Assembly (NCBI GenBank): GCA_913055625.1
Contig: CAJXJW010000003.1
Coordinates: 186,001 to 250,000 of the forward strand
Length of the DNA: 64,000 bases
Direction of reading: 5' to 3'
DNA from: an uncultured Pseudomonadota bacterium
GTDB taxonomy: Bacteria; Pseudomonadota; Gammaproteobacteria; Steroidobacterales; Woeseiaceae
Translations under genes and position numbers: made by a program
The notes under the pieces: generated by a model
What the model saw: the letters and a program-made list of their open reading frames with translations, nothing else
Databases searched by the model: none
Told to the model about the DNA's origin: nothing
Shown here: positions 17,253 to 24,422 of the stretch, piece by piece
How the letters are laid out: the number at the start of each line of letters is the position of its first letter
Numbering within the stretch: position 1 is the stretch's first letter

Positions 17253-19363
17253 CGCGGGCACCCGCCATCAACCGCCCGACGCCGCACCGGCTCGACCCGC
17301 TGTTGCGGCCGCGCTCCGTCGCGGTCGTCGGCGCGTCCGGCCGGGCCGACTCGATGGGCGAATGGGCGCTCGTCAACCTCGTCAAGGGCGGCTACAGCGG
17401 CACGATCTATCCCGTCAATCCCGGCTACGACACGCTGCGCGACCTGCGCTGCTACCGCTCGCTGGACGACTTGCCGGAGGTGCCCGACCTCGCGATCTTC
17501 GCGGTCGGCGACGCGCGCATCGAGGCGGCGCTGGACGAGGCCGTCGCGGCCGGCGTGCCCGCCGCGGTGATCATGTCGACGCTCACGCTCGACGACGACA
17601 CCGCCCCTTTCCTGCGCGAACGCGTGCAGACGAAGCTGCGCGCCGCCGGCATGCTCGCCTGCGGCGCGAACGGCATGGGCTTCTACAACGTGCGGGATCG
17701 GGTGTGGGCCTGCGGCTTCGACAGCGCTGACCATCCGCCGCCCGGCAACGTCGCAATCATCAGCCACTCCGGCTCCGGCATGTCCGGCATCATCGACTGC
17801 GAGGAACGGCTCGAGATCAACTTCGCCGTCTCCACCGGGAACGAGCTCGCCGTCTCGATGGACGAGTACCTGGACTTCGTCCTCGATCTGCCCGAGACGC
17901 GCGTCGTCGGGCTGTTCATCGAGACGGCACGCAACCCGGACGGCTTCCGCGCCGCGCTGGCCAAAGCGGCGGACAAGGGCATCCCCATCGTCGCGCTGAA
18001 GACCGGCCGCACCACGCGCGCCGCGGAACTCGCGGTATCGCATTCCGGCGCGCTCGCCGGTGACGATGCGGCCTACGACGCCCTGTTCGACCGCTACGGC
18101 GTGCAGCGGGCCCGCGACCAGGACGAGTGGACGACAATGCTCGTGCTGTTCGCGCAGCTCCACCCGGTGGGACAGGGCGGGCTCGTCACGCTGCACGACT
18201 CCGGCGGCGAACGGCAACTCATGGTCGACCTCGCGGACGAGGCCGGCGTGCCGCTCACCGCCATTACGCCCGCGACCACCGCGGCGCTGGAGAAAGCCCT
18301 GCCCCCGGAGCTGCCAGCGGTGAACCCGCTGGACGCCTGGAGCCGCGGCGGGCCCGGCGCCGGCGACAACATGGCGAACTGTTTCGCGCTGTTGCTGTCC
18401 GACCCGGGCGCCGCGATCGGCGCGGTCGTGCACGACCGTGCGCCCTACGGCAAGGTGTACTCGAGCTACATCCGCTACCTGCGCAAGGCGCGCGAGCGCA
18501 CGAACAAGCCGGTCGCCCTCGTCGCTGCCCGGCAGGGCACGGGGCACGACCCGCAGGTCGCCGCGGCCACGCACTCGGGCCTGCCCGTGCTGGACGGCGT
18601 GTGGTCATTCCTCGGCGGCGTGCGCGCGCTGTTCGCCTACCGGGACTTTCTCGCCCGCAACAGCACGGCGCCACCGACGGCGGACCCGGCGCTGACCGAC
18701 AACTGGCGCGATCGTCTCGCCGGCATGACCGCGATTGATGAAGCGGGCTCGCTGGCGCTGCTCGAACATTTCGGCGTGCGCACGTCGCGGCCAATCGCCG
18801 CCGACAGCGATGCTGCCGCCCGGGACGCGGCGAAACAGCTCGGTTACCCGGTCGTGCTGAAGTCGGCACTGCCGGGCCTCGCGCACAAGACGGATCGCGG
18901 CGGCGTCATCACGGGCATTGCGGACGAAGCGGCGCTGCTCGACGGCTACGAACGACTGCGCAAGTCGCTGGGTCCGGACGTGCTGGTCGCGCCGATGATC
19001 CACGGCGGCGTCGAGCTGATGCTCGGCGCACGCACCGACCCGCAGTTCGGGCCGGTCGTACTGATCGGCTTCGGCGGAATTCTCGCCGAGACACTGAAAG
19101 ACGTCACGTTCGCGCTGCCCCCGTTTGCACCGGCTGACGCCCGACGCTGTGTCGACCGTTTGCGGCTGCGCCCGCTGCTCGACGGGGCGCGCGGCCAGCC
19201 GGCGGCCAACATCGACGCGTTCTGCGAGCTGGCCTCGCGCTTCTCGGTACTGTGCCATGCCCTCGGCGGCGCCATCGCCGAGATCGACGTCAACCCGGTG
19301 ATCGTGACGCCGAACGAAGCGGTGGCCGTGGACGCGCTGGTCGTTCCCGCGCTTACTTCCTGA
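17249..19363 (+). CDS. NDP-forming acyl-CoA synthetase (acetate--CoA ligase ADP-forming family)
   Basis: Single-chain alpha-beta fusion. A CoA-binding Rossmann domain (RSVAVVGASG) is followed by succinyl-CoA-synthetase-like domains with the phosphohistidine loop VSHSGALAG (His247 counting from the TTG at 17303). A C-terminal ATP-grasp domain (YPVVLKSALPGLAHKTDRGG) completes the chain. The start is unclear: TTG at 17303 trims the conserved pre-Rossmann segment LDPLLRPRSV, while a CTG at 17249 overlaps the GcvT stop and keeps it; no ATG or GTG is available. It makes a CoA thioester from a carboxylate with ATP. It probably activates the carbon skeleton left after nitrogen removal, feeding the acyl-CoA dehydrogenase. 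Its tail overlaps the convergent amidohydrolase by 11 bp. Confidence 0.84.
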   Translation: MTRAPAINRPTPHRLDPLLRPRSVAVVGASGRADSMGEWALVNLVKGGYSGTIYPVNPGYDTLRDLRCYRSLDDLPEVPDLAIFAVGDARIEAALDEAVAAGVPAAVIMSTLTLDDDTAPFLRERVQTKLRAAGMLACGANGMGFYNVRDRVWACGFDSADHPPPGNVAIISHSGSGMSGIIDCEERLEINFAVSTGNELAVSMDEYLDFVLDLPETRVVGLFIETARNPDGFRAALAKAADKGIPIVALKTGRTTRAAELAVSHSGALAGDDAAYDALFDRYGVQRARDQDEWTTMLVLFAQLHPVGQGGLVTLHDSGGERQLMVDLADEAGVPLTAITPATTAALEKALPPELPAVNPLDAWSRGGPGAGDNMANCFALLLSDPGAAIGAVVHDRAPYGKVYSSYIRYLRKARERTNKPVALVAARQGTGHDPQVAAATHSGLPVLDGVWSFLGGVRALFAYRDFLARNSTAPPTADPALTDNWRDRLAGMTAIDEAGSLALLEHFGVRTSRPIAADSDAAARDAAKQLGYPVVLKSALPGLAHKTDRGGVITGIADEAALLDGYERLRKSLGPDVLVAPMIHGGVELMLGARTDPQFGPVVLIGFGGILAETLKDVTFALPPFAPADARRCVDRLRLRPLLDGARGQPAANIDAFCELASRFSVLCHALGGAIAEIDVNPVIVTPNEAVAVDALVVPALTS

Positions 19364-20651
19364 CGACGACCCCGCCCTTCACGACGACATCGATGTCCTC
19401 GAGCAGGCGGATGTTGCCCAGTGGATCGCCGCTCACGGCGACGAGGTCGCCGTAGCGCCCGGCTTCCAATGCGCCGACGTCGTCCGCGATGCCCAGTTCG
19501 TGGGCGGCGACCGACGTCGCGGCTTGAATCGCGTCCATCGGCGCCATCCCGCGCCCGACCATGATCGCGAACTGGCGGCCGTTCATGCCGTGCGGCAGCA
19601 CGGCGGCATCCGTGCCGTAGGTGAGCGGCACGCCGGCGGCGTAGGCCTTCTCGAAAACGACGCGCTGCGCCTCGGTCGTCTCGTCGTTCTTGCGCATGAA
19701 CTCCTCGGGGTAGCCGAGTTCCTCGCCGACTTCCGCCGTGTAGGTGCCGTTGTAGACGTCCATCGAGAATGCGACGCTCCGCTCGGCCGCGAGCGCGATG
19801 GCTTCATCGTCGGCGAGCGACGCGTGCTCGATCGAGTCGACGCCGGCCAGGATCGCGTCCTTGATCGACTCTGCGCTGTGCGCATGGGCCGTCACCTTGA
19901 CGCCGTTTGCATGACCCACCTCGACGACGGCGGCGATTTCCTCGCGCGTCATTTCCGGCGCGCCCGGCACCCCGCCGAATGCGAATACCGCGCCGGATGC
20001 AATGACCTTCAGATGATCCGCGCCGGCATCGATGGCCGCCTGCGCCCGCTCCGCGAACTGCACCGGACCGCGGGCGACACCGAGACGCGCCTCGGCCGGG
20101 ATCGTCGACGCGTCGACGCCGGGAATCACCAGGTCGCCGCCGCCGGCGGGGATCGTCAGGTAAGGCCCGGCGGTGAGTATGCGCGGCCCGGCCAGCTCAC
20201 CGGCATCGATGCGTCGCTTGATGTCGCGCACTACCGACGGGAAGTAGTCGCCGACGTTGCGCACGGTCGTGAAACCGATGTCCAGCGTGGTGCGGGCATT
20301 CGCCTCGGCAATGGCCGTCGTGTCCGCGATGCTGCGCCGGTAGATCGCCTGCATGTCGGAGGAGTCGGCCGCGCGGCTCGCGAGGTGCACGTGCGTGTCG
20401 ATGAGGCCGGGCAGGCAGGTATAGTCCGACAGGTCGAGCAACGGCGCGTCCGGCGTCACCGGTGCCGCGCCGACGGCGACGATCCGGCCGGCGCGGATCG
20501 ACACGACACGGCGCGTCGCCGGCGCGTCCGCCACGCCGTCGATCAGCGACCCGCACAGGACATCGACGTCGCCGGTATCGAACCCGGGCGCCTCGGGCGC
20601 GGCACAGGCCGCGAGCAGCAGCCCGGCCATCGCTACCCAGAAATGTCTCAT
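19353..20651 (-). CDS. Amidohydrolase lipoprotein (imidazolonepropionase-like, M38 superfamily)
   Basis: 432 aa. The ATG at 20651 follows GGAG by 6 nt and begins a lipoprotein signal with lipobox LAAC (Cys16). Metal-dependent amidohydrolase motifs are GLIDTHVHL (HxH), HLKVIASG (carboxylated-Lys position), VTAHAHS, DSIEHAS and LTYGTDAAV. The C-terminal composite barrel ends GRYGDLVAVSGDPL. Members hydrolyse cyclic amides, dipeptides or Xaa-Pro-type bonds, and many exported ones are prolidase-like; the substrate is undetermined. Longer in-frame starts upstream have no signal peptide. It is convergent with the acyl-CoA synthetase and divergent from the hydroxylase-like gene. Confidence 0.85.
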   Translation of the reverse strand: MRHFWVAMAGLLLAACAAPEAPGFDTGDVDVLCGSLIDGVADAPATRRVVSIRAGRIVAVGAAPVTPDAPLLDLSDYTCLPGLIDTHVHLASRAADSSDMQAIYRRSIADTTAIAEANARTTLDIGFTTVRNVGDYFPSVVRDIKRRIDAGELAGPRILTAGPYLTIPAGGGDLVIPGVDASTIPAEARLGVARGPVQFAERAQAAIDAGADHLKVIASGAVFAFGGVPGAPEMTREEIAAVVEVGHANGVKVTAHAHSAESIKDAILAGVDSIEHASLADDEAIALAAERSVAFSMDVYNGTYTAEVGEELGYPEEFMRKNDETTEAQRVVFEKAYAAGVPLTYGTDAAVLPHGMNGRQFAIMVGRGMAPMDAIQAATSVAAHELGIADDVGALEAGRYGDLVAVSGDPLGNIRLLEDIDVVVKGGVVVRK

Positions 20652-20712
20652 CTTGCTCTCCACGGCGAATTCCATTGCAATGTCCCCGGCGAAGCGACAC
20701 AGAGTGTAACGT

Positions 20713-21270
20713 ATGGACATCGACACACCACTGCGCGAACTCGGCCCTGTCGACAGCGCGGCGCTGCGCGATGCGATCCTGGCCCAGGAAGACGAAGCCT
20801 GGTTCGAGGACAAATACCGGCAGGAAGCGTTCGAGGTGCACCACGCCACGCAGTCGATCGTCATGCTGTTCGTCGACCTCGAGCGCTGGCCCGAGGTGGT
20901 CGTGAAACGCGAGCCCGGCTGGCCGCGACTCGCCGACGCCGCCCTGCCCGTCATGAACGACATCCTCAGCCGCTACTACCCGCCCGGCGGCACCGTGATC
21001 CGCGCGATGGCCGCGAAACTCCTTGCCGGGGCGAAGATCACGCCGCACACGGACAAGCACCCGTCCTTCCACCGAGGCCACCGCATCCACGTGCCGATCA
21101 CGACGAATCCACGCGTGCGCTTCATGATCGACGGCCGACCGTACCAGTTCAAGGTGGGCGAGGCCTACGAGATCAACAACCAGAAGACGCATTCCGTGAT
21201 GAACAAGGGCGGCGAGGACCGCATTACGTTCATCTTCGACTACGTCCCGCCGGAGCAGATCAGCGCGTAA
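20713..21270 (+). CDS. Aspartyl/asparaginyl beta-hydroxylase-like 2-oxoglutarate oxygenase
   Basis: 185-aa cytosolic protein with the double-stranded beta-helix iron site: His112-x-Asp114 in ITPHTDKHPSF, RIHVPITTN, distal His160 in KTHSVMN and Arg170 (GGEDRITFIFD) to bind 2-oxoglutarate. The length matches stand-alone AspH-domain proteins rather than the membrane enzyme. Such proteins recur next to TPR-sulfotransferases and TonB-dependent receptors, as here (22.1-27.0 kb), although the partner and target residue are unknown. Its 3' end overlaps the convergent MetF-like gene by 11 bp. Confidence 0.82.
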   Translation: MDIDTPLRELGPVDSAALRDAILAQEDEAWFEDKYRQEAFEVHHATQSIVMLFVDLERWPEVVVKREPGWPRLADAALPVMNDILSRYYPPGGTVIRAMAAKLLAGAKITPHTDKHPSFHRGHRIHVPITTNPRVRFMIDGRPYQFKVGEAYEINNQKTHSVMNKGGEDRITFIFDYVPPEQISA

Positions 21271-22138
21271 GCCCGGCTGCCTCGATCGCGGCGCTGATCG
21301 ACGCGAGTCTGCGCGTGGCGACCAGGTGGGCGCCACGAACGCCGGGAATGTCGGCGAGCGTCCGAAGCTGCTCGGCGGCGATCGCGATGCCCTCGGCCTC
21401 CGGATCCGCCGCGGCATCGAGCCTTTCGATCAACGCCTCCGGGATCGTGTGACTGCGCCGGATTTCGCGGAGAAAGCGCGCGTCATCGGCGGAGCCCAGG
21501 ACGGCGAGCGTGATGAAGACGTTGAGGCGGCGCGGCACGCCGGCAGCCACCAGCGGCCGCAGGAAACCCCGAACGACGTCCGTGTTCATGCAAAGGCTCG
21601 ACAGAACGAACTGCGCGCCGGCGTCCGCCTTCGCGAGCAGCTTGCGCGGCGTCCAGTCCGGCTTCGGCCGGTGCACGGTGAGGACGCTGCCGAGGAACAG
21701 CTCCGGCAGGTGCACGAGGTTGTCCTCCTGCTTGATGCGGCTTGCCATCTCGAGGAGCTCCACGACGTCGACATCGAGAACGGCCTTCGGACGCGGGTCG
21801 AACCCGTCGGGCACCGCCCGGCCGCGCACGAGCTGGACGCTCGATACACCGATCGCCGCCGCGCCCAGCAGCTCGGCGAAGAGCGCGACGCGGTTCCGGT
21901 TGCGGGTGGACAACTGGACGATGGGGTCGCTGCCACTGGCCAGCACCACGCCGGCTGCGGCCACCGGTGACAGGTGCAGTCGGCCGCCCTGGTTGTCCGT
22001 CAACAGGATGCCGTCGACGTGATCGCGCAGCAGTTCCGTCTGCGCGGCGATAGTTTCCGCGTTGCTTTCCGGCCGCAGGAACAGCTCCGCGGTGACCGAG
22101 AAATCCTTTTGCCTGACCGCGTCCCGGAACGTCGTCAT
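21260..22138 (-). CDS. Methylenetetrahydrofolate reductase (MetF)-like protein
   Basis: 292 aa from the ATG at 22136-22138, near the normal MetF length of about 296. Family features are the N-terminal strand FSVTAELFLRPES (replacing SFEFFPPK), GILLTDN, LSPVAAAG, PIVQLSTRNRNRVALFAELLGA and VQLVRGR. These are closer to catabolic MetF2-type homologues than to biosynthetic MetF, whose SFEFFPP and GGST motifs are altered. It may interconvert methyl- and methylene-THF. The GcvT-like demethylase candidate lies 4 kb away. The only visible promoter element, TAGTAT, ends 5 nt before the ATG, so a leaderless message is possible. Confidence 0.76.
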   Translation of the reverse strand: MTTFRDAVRQKDFSVTAELFLRPESNAETIAAQTELLRDHVDGILLTDNQGGRLHLSPVAAAGVVLASGSDPIVQLSTRNRNRVALFAELLGAAAIGVSSVQLVRGRAVPDGFDPRPKAVLDVDVVELLEMASRIKQEDNLVHLPELFLGSVLTVHRPKPDWTPRKLLAKADAGAQFVLSSLCMNTDVVRGFLRPLVAAGVPRRLNVFITLAVLGSADDARFLREIRRSHTIPEALIERLDAAADPEAEGIAIAAEQLRTLADIPGVRGAHLVATRRLASISAAIEAAGLTR

Positions 22139-22149
22139 CGTGCATACTA
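22139..22149 (-). promoter_or_regulatory. Candidate leaderless -10 element for the MetF-like gene
   Basis: Reading leftward, TAGTAT is followed by GCACG and then ATG. A start point about 5-7 nt after the hexamer would place the first transcribed base on or beside the start codon, and no Shine-Dalgarno sequence is visible. Confidence 0.35.
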
Positions 22150-24185
22150 CCGTCGGTGCCGGCCGCGAGACGCCGGCGAAGTGGAGCACGAAGATTACCG
22201 GATCAGCACGCCCCCAGGAATTTTTCCGCGAAGCGACGGCCAGGCTGCGCGCCGGGGACGCCCCCGGGGCGGCGGCGCATTGCGAACAGGCGCTCGCGGC
22301 CTACCCCGACGACGCGAACATTCTGTGTCTCGCCGCCCGGTCCAACCTCGCGCTGCGAAATTTCGACACGGCGCGCGAGCAGGTCGACAGGGCGCTCGCG
22401 CTGTTCCCCGCGTTCGCGGCGGCGCACGACGTGCTGGGCGACCTGCTGCTCGTCGAACAGGATGCGGATGGCGCGCGGTCAGCCTACGAGCGCGCCCTGG
22501 AGCTCGAACCCGGCCGTCCCGCCACACCGAAGAAGCTGGCCCGCGCCAGGGCGATGGCCGGCGCAGGGCGGCGGCGCAAGCATCCCGCCTTCGCCGAGGA
22601 ACTCCGGCGGGCGGCGCACCACCAGCGCGATGGCGAACAGGACAAGGCCGAGGCGATTTACCGGAAGATCCTCAAGGCAGACCCCGACCACGTCGAGGCA
22701 TCGCGACTCCTGGCCGGCATCGCGACCGCTCACGACCGTTACCGCGAGGCGGAGATTTTCCTGAAGCGCGCCGTCGAACTCGCGCCCGACTACACCCGGG
22801 CCTGGGTGGACCTGTCCAATGTGCAGCGTCACCTCGATCGCTACGATGACGCGATCGCGAGCGCGGAGCGCGTCGTAGAATTATCGCCGGAGCAGGCGGA
22901 ATCGTACATGGTGTTGGCAAGCGCCCAGGGCGTCGGTGGGCGGCACGACGAAGCCATAGGAACGTTCGAGTACGTACTCGAGAAGAACCCGGGCAAGACC
23001 GCCGCGTTGTGCGCGATGGCCCACCACCTGAAGACGGTGGGCCGCAGCGACGAGGCCGTCGCCCGGTACCGCGACTGCATTGCGATCGAACCGGGGCACG
23101 GGGAAGCCTGGTGGAGCCTCGCGAACCTGAAGACGTTCCGTTTCGAAGACGGCGAGATCGACGCGATGGTGGAGCAACTCGCGGGGGACGCACTGGACGA
23201 CGATGCGCGCCTGCAAATGCACAATGCGCTCGGGCTTGCGTTCGAGGGACGCAAGGACTATGCCCGCGCCTTCGAGCACTTCTCGAGCTGCAATCTCATT
23301 CGTCGTCAAAAGGAGTCGTACGACCCGGTCGACACCGAGAGCACGCACGATCGCATCATTGAGCTGTTCAACGACGAGTTCCTGTCGCAGGACCCGGGCA
23401 GCGGCGTCGCTCCTGTCCCGATCTTCGTGGTCGGATTGCCGCGCTCCGGATCGACGTTGATCGAGCAGATCCTCGCCAGCCACAGCCAGGTCGAGGGGAC
23501 TCACGAGCTGACGGATCTCGCGAAGGTCATTCGGGACGTGCGTCGCGCATCGCGCACGGACATGCGTTTCCCGGAAGCCGTGGCACACATCAAGTCCGGC
23601 GGCTGGTCGGCGATCGGCACGCAGTATCTCGAGCGCACAGCGCAATACCGCAGCGGCGCGGCGCACTTCATCGACAAGAACCCGAACAACTTCGTCTTCG
23701 CCGGCCTGGTCCGGCTGGCGATGCCGAACGCGAAGATCATCAATGCACGACGTCACCCGCTAGACAGCTGCCTCGGCACGTTCAAGCAGCTCTTTGCGAG
23801 TGGCCAGCCGTTCAGCTACGACATGGTGGAACTCGGCGAGTACTACCTGCAGTACCAGCGCCTGATGGATCATTACCACGCGGTCATGCCGGGCTTCATT
23901 CTCGACGTGCACTACGAGCAGGTCGTCGGTGATCTCGAGGGACAGGTGCGCCGCATTCTCGACTTCTGCGGACTTCCGTTCGAGGATGCTTGCCTGCGCT
24001 TTCACGAGACGGAACGGGCCGTGAGAACCGCCAGTTCCGAGCAGGTCCGCCGGCCGATCTACTCGAGCTCCGTCAATTTGTGGCGCAACTACGAAGAAGA
24101 CCTCGGTGAACTCGTCGAGGTTCTTGAACCGCTGCTGCTGAATATGGTCCCTGAGGATCGCCCCAAAGTGCTGCAGGACCGTTAG
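22140..24185 (+). CDS. TPR-repeat sulfotransferase
   Basis: About 681 aa from the GTG at 22140; GTG at 22092 and TTG at 22062 are alternative starts. The N-terminal 380 residues are tetratricopeptide repeats (ARSNLALRNFDTAREQVDRA, GRSDEAVARYRDCIAIEPGH). The C-terminal third is a PAPS-dependent sulfotransferase domain with the 5'-phosphosulfate loop GLPRSGSTLIEQIL and 3'-phosphate motif RRHPLDSCLGTFKQLF. This architecture resembles soluble TPR-sulfotransferases of unknown acceptor that neighbour TonB receptors. The start codon lies within 1 bp of the divergent MetF-like start, so at least one of the two starts, or a shared leaderless arrangement, needs mapping. Confidence 0.84.
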   Translation: MHTTVGAGRETPAKWSTKITGSARPQEFFREATARLRAGDAPGAAAHCEQALAAYPDDANILCLAARSNLALRNFDTAREQVDRALALFPAFAAAHDVLGDLLLVEQDADGARSAYERALELEPGRPATPKKLARARAMAGAGRRRKHPAFAEELRRAAHHQRDGEQDKAEAIYRKILKADPDHVEASRLLAGIATAHDRYREAEIFLKRAVELAPDYTRAWVDLSNVQRHLDRYDDAIASAERVVELSPEQAESYMVLASAQGVGGRHDEAIGTFEYVLEKNPGKTAALCAMAHHLKTVGRSDEAVARYRDCIAIEPGHGEAWWSLANLKTFRFEDGEIDAMVEQLAGDALDDDARLQMHNALGLAFEGRKDYARAFEHFSSCNLIRRQKESYDPVDTESTHDRIIELFNDEFLSQDPGSGVAPVPIFVVGLPRSGSTLIEQILASHSQVEGTHELTDLAKVIRDVRRASRTDMRFPEAVAHIKSGGWSAIGTQYLERTAQYRSGAAHFIDKNPNNFVFAGLVRLAMPNAKIINARRHPLDSCLGTFKQLFASGQPFSYDMVELGEYYLQYQRLMDHYHAVMPGFILDVHYEQVVGDLEGQVRRILDFCGLPFEDACLRFHETERAVRTASSEQVRRPIYSSSVNLWRNYEEDLGELVEVLEPLLLNMVPEDRPKVLQDR

Positions 24186-24422
24186 CCGGCTGGGCCGAAA
24201 TGGCGCGACGCGCCGGATTCCGTCCGCATATGTGGGCGCAAAGCAACAATCTGCCTCCGGAGCCGGAATTTCTTGGAATTGGCTTCAAACGGCGGTTTTC
24301 GCACTGGCAGCCGACCTCGGGGAGTGCCAATCAAAGCCCTTGTGGTTCTCCCGCGACTGCAATAGATTCGGGAATGCGGTCATGCCACCGGCACTTCCAA
24401 CGACATCAACGCGGGGTCGCTT

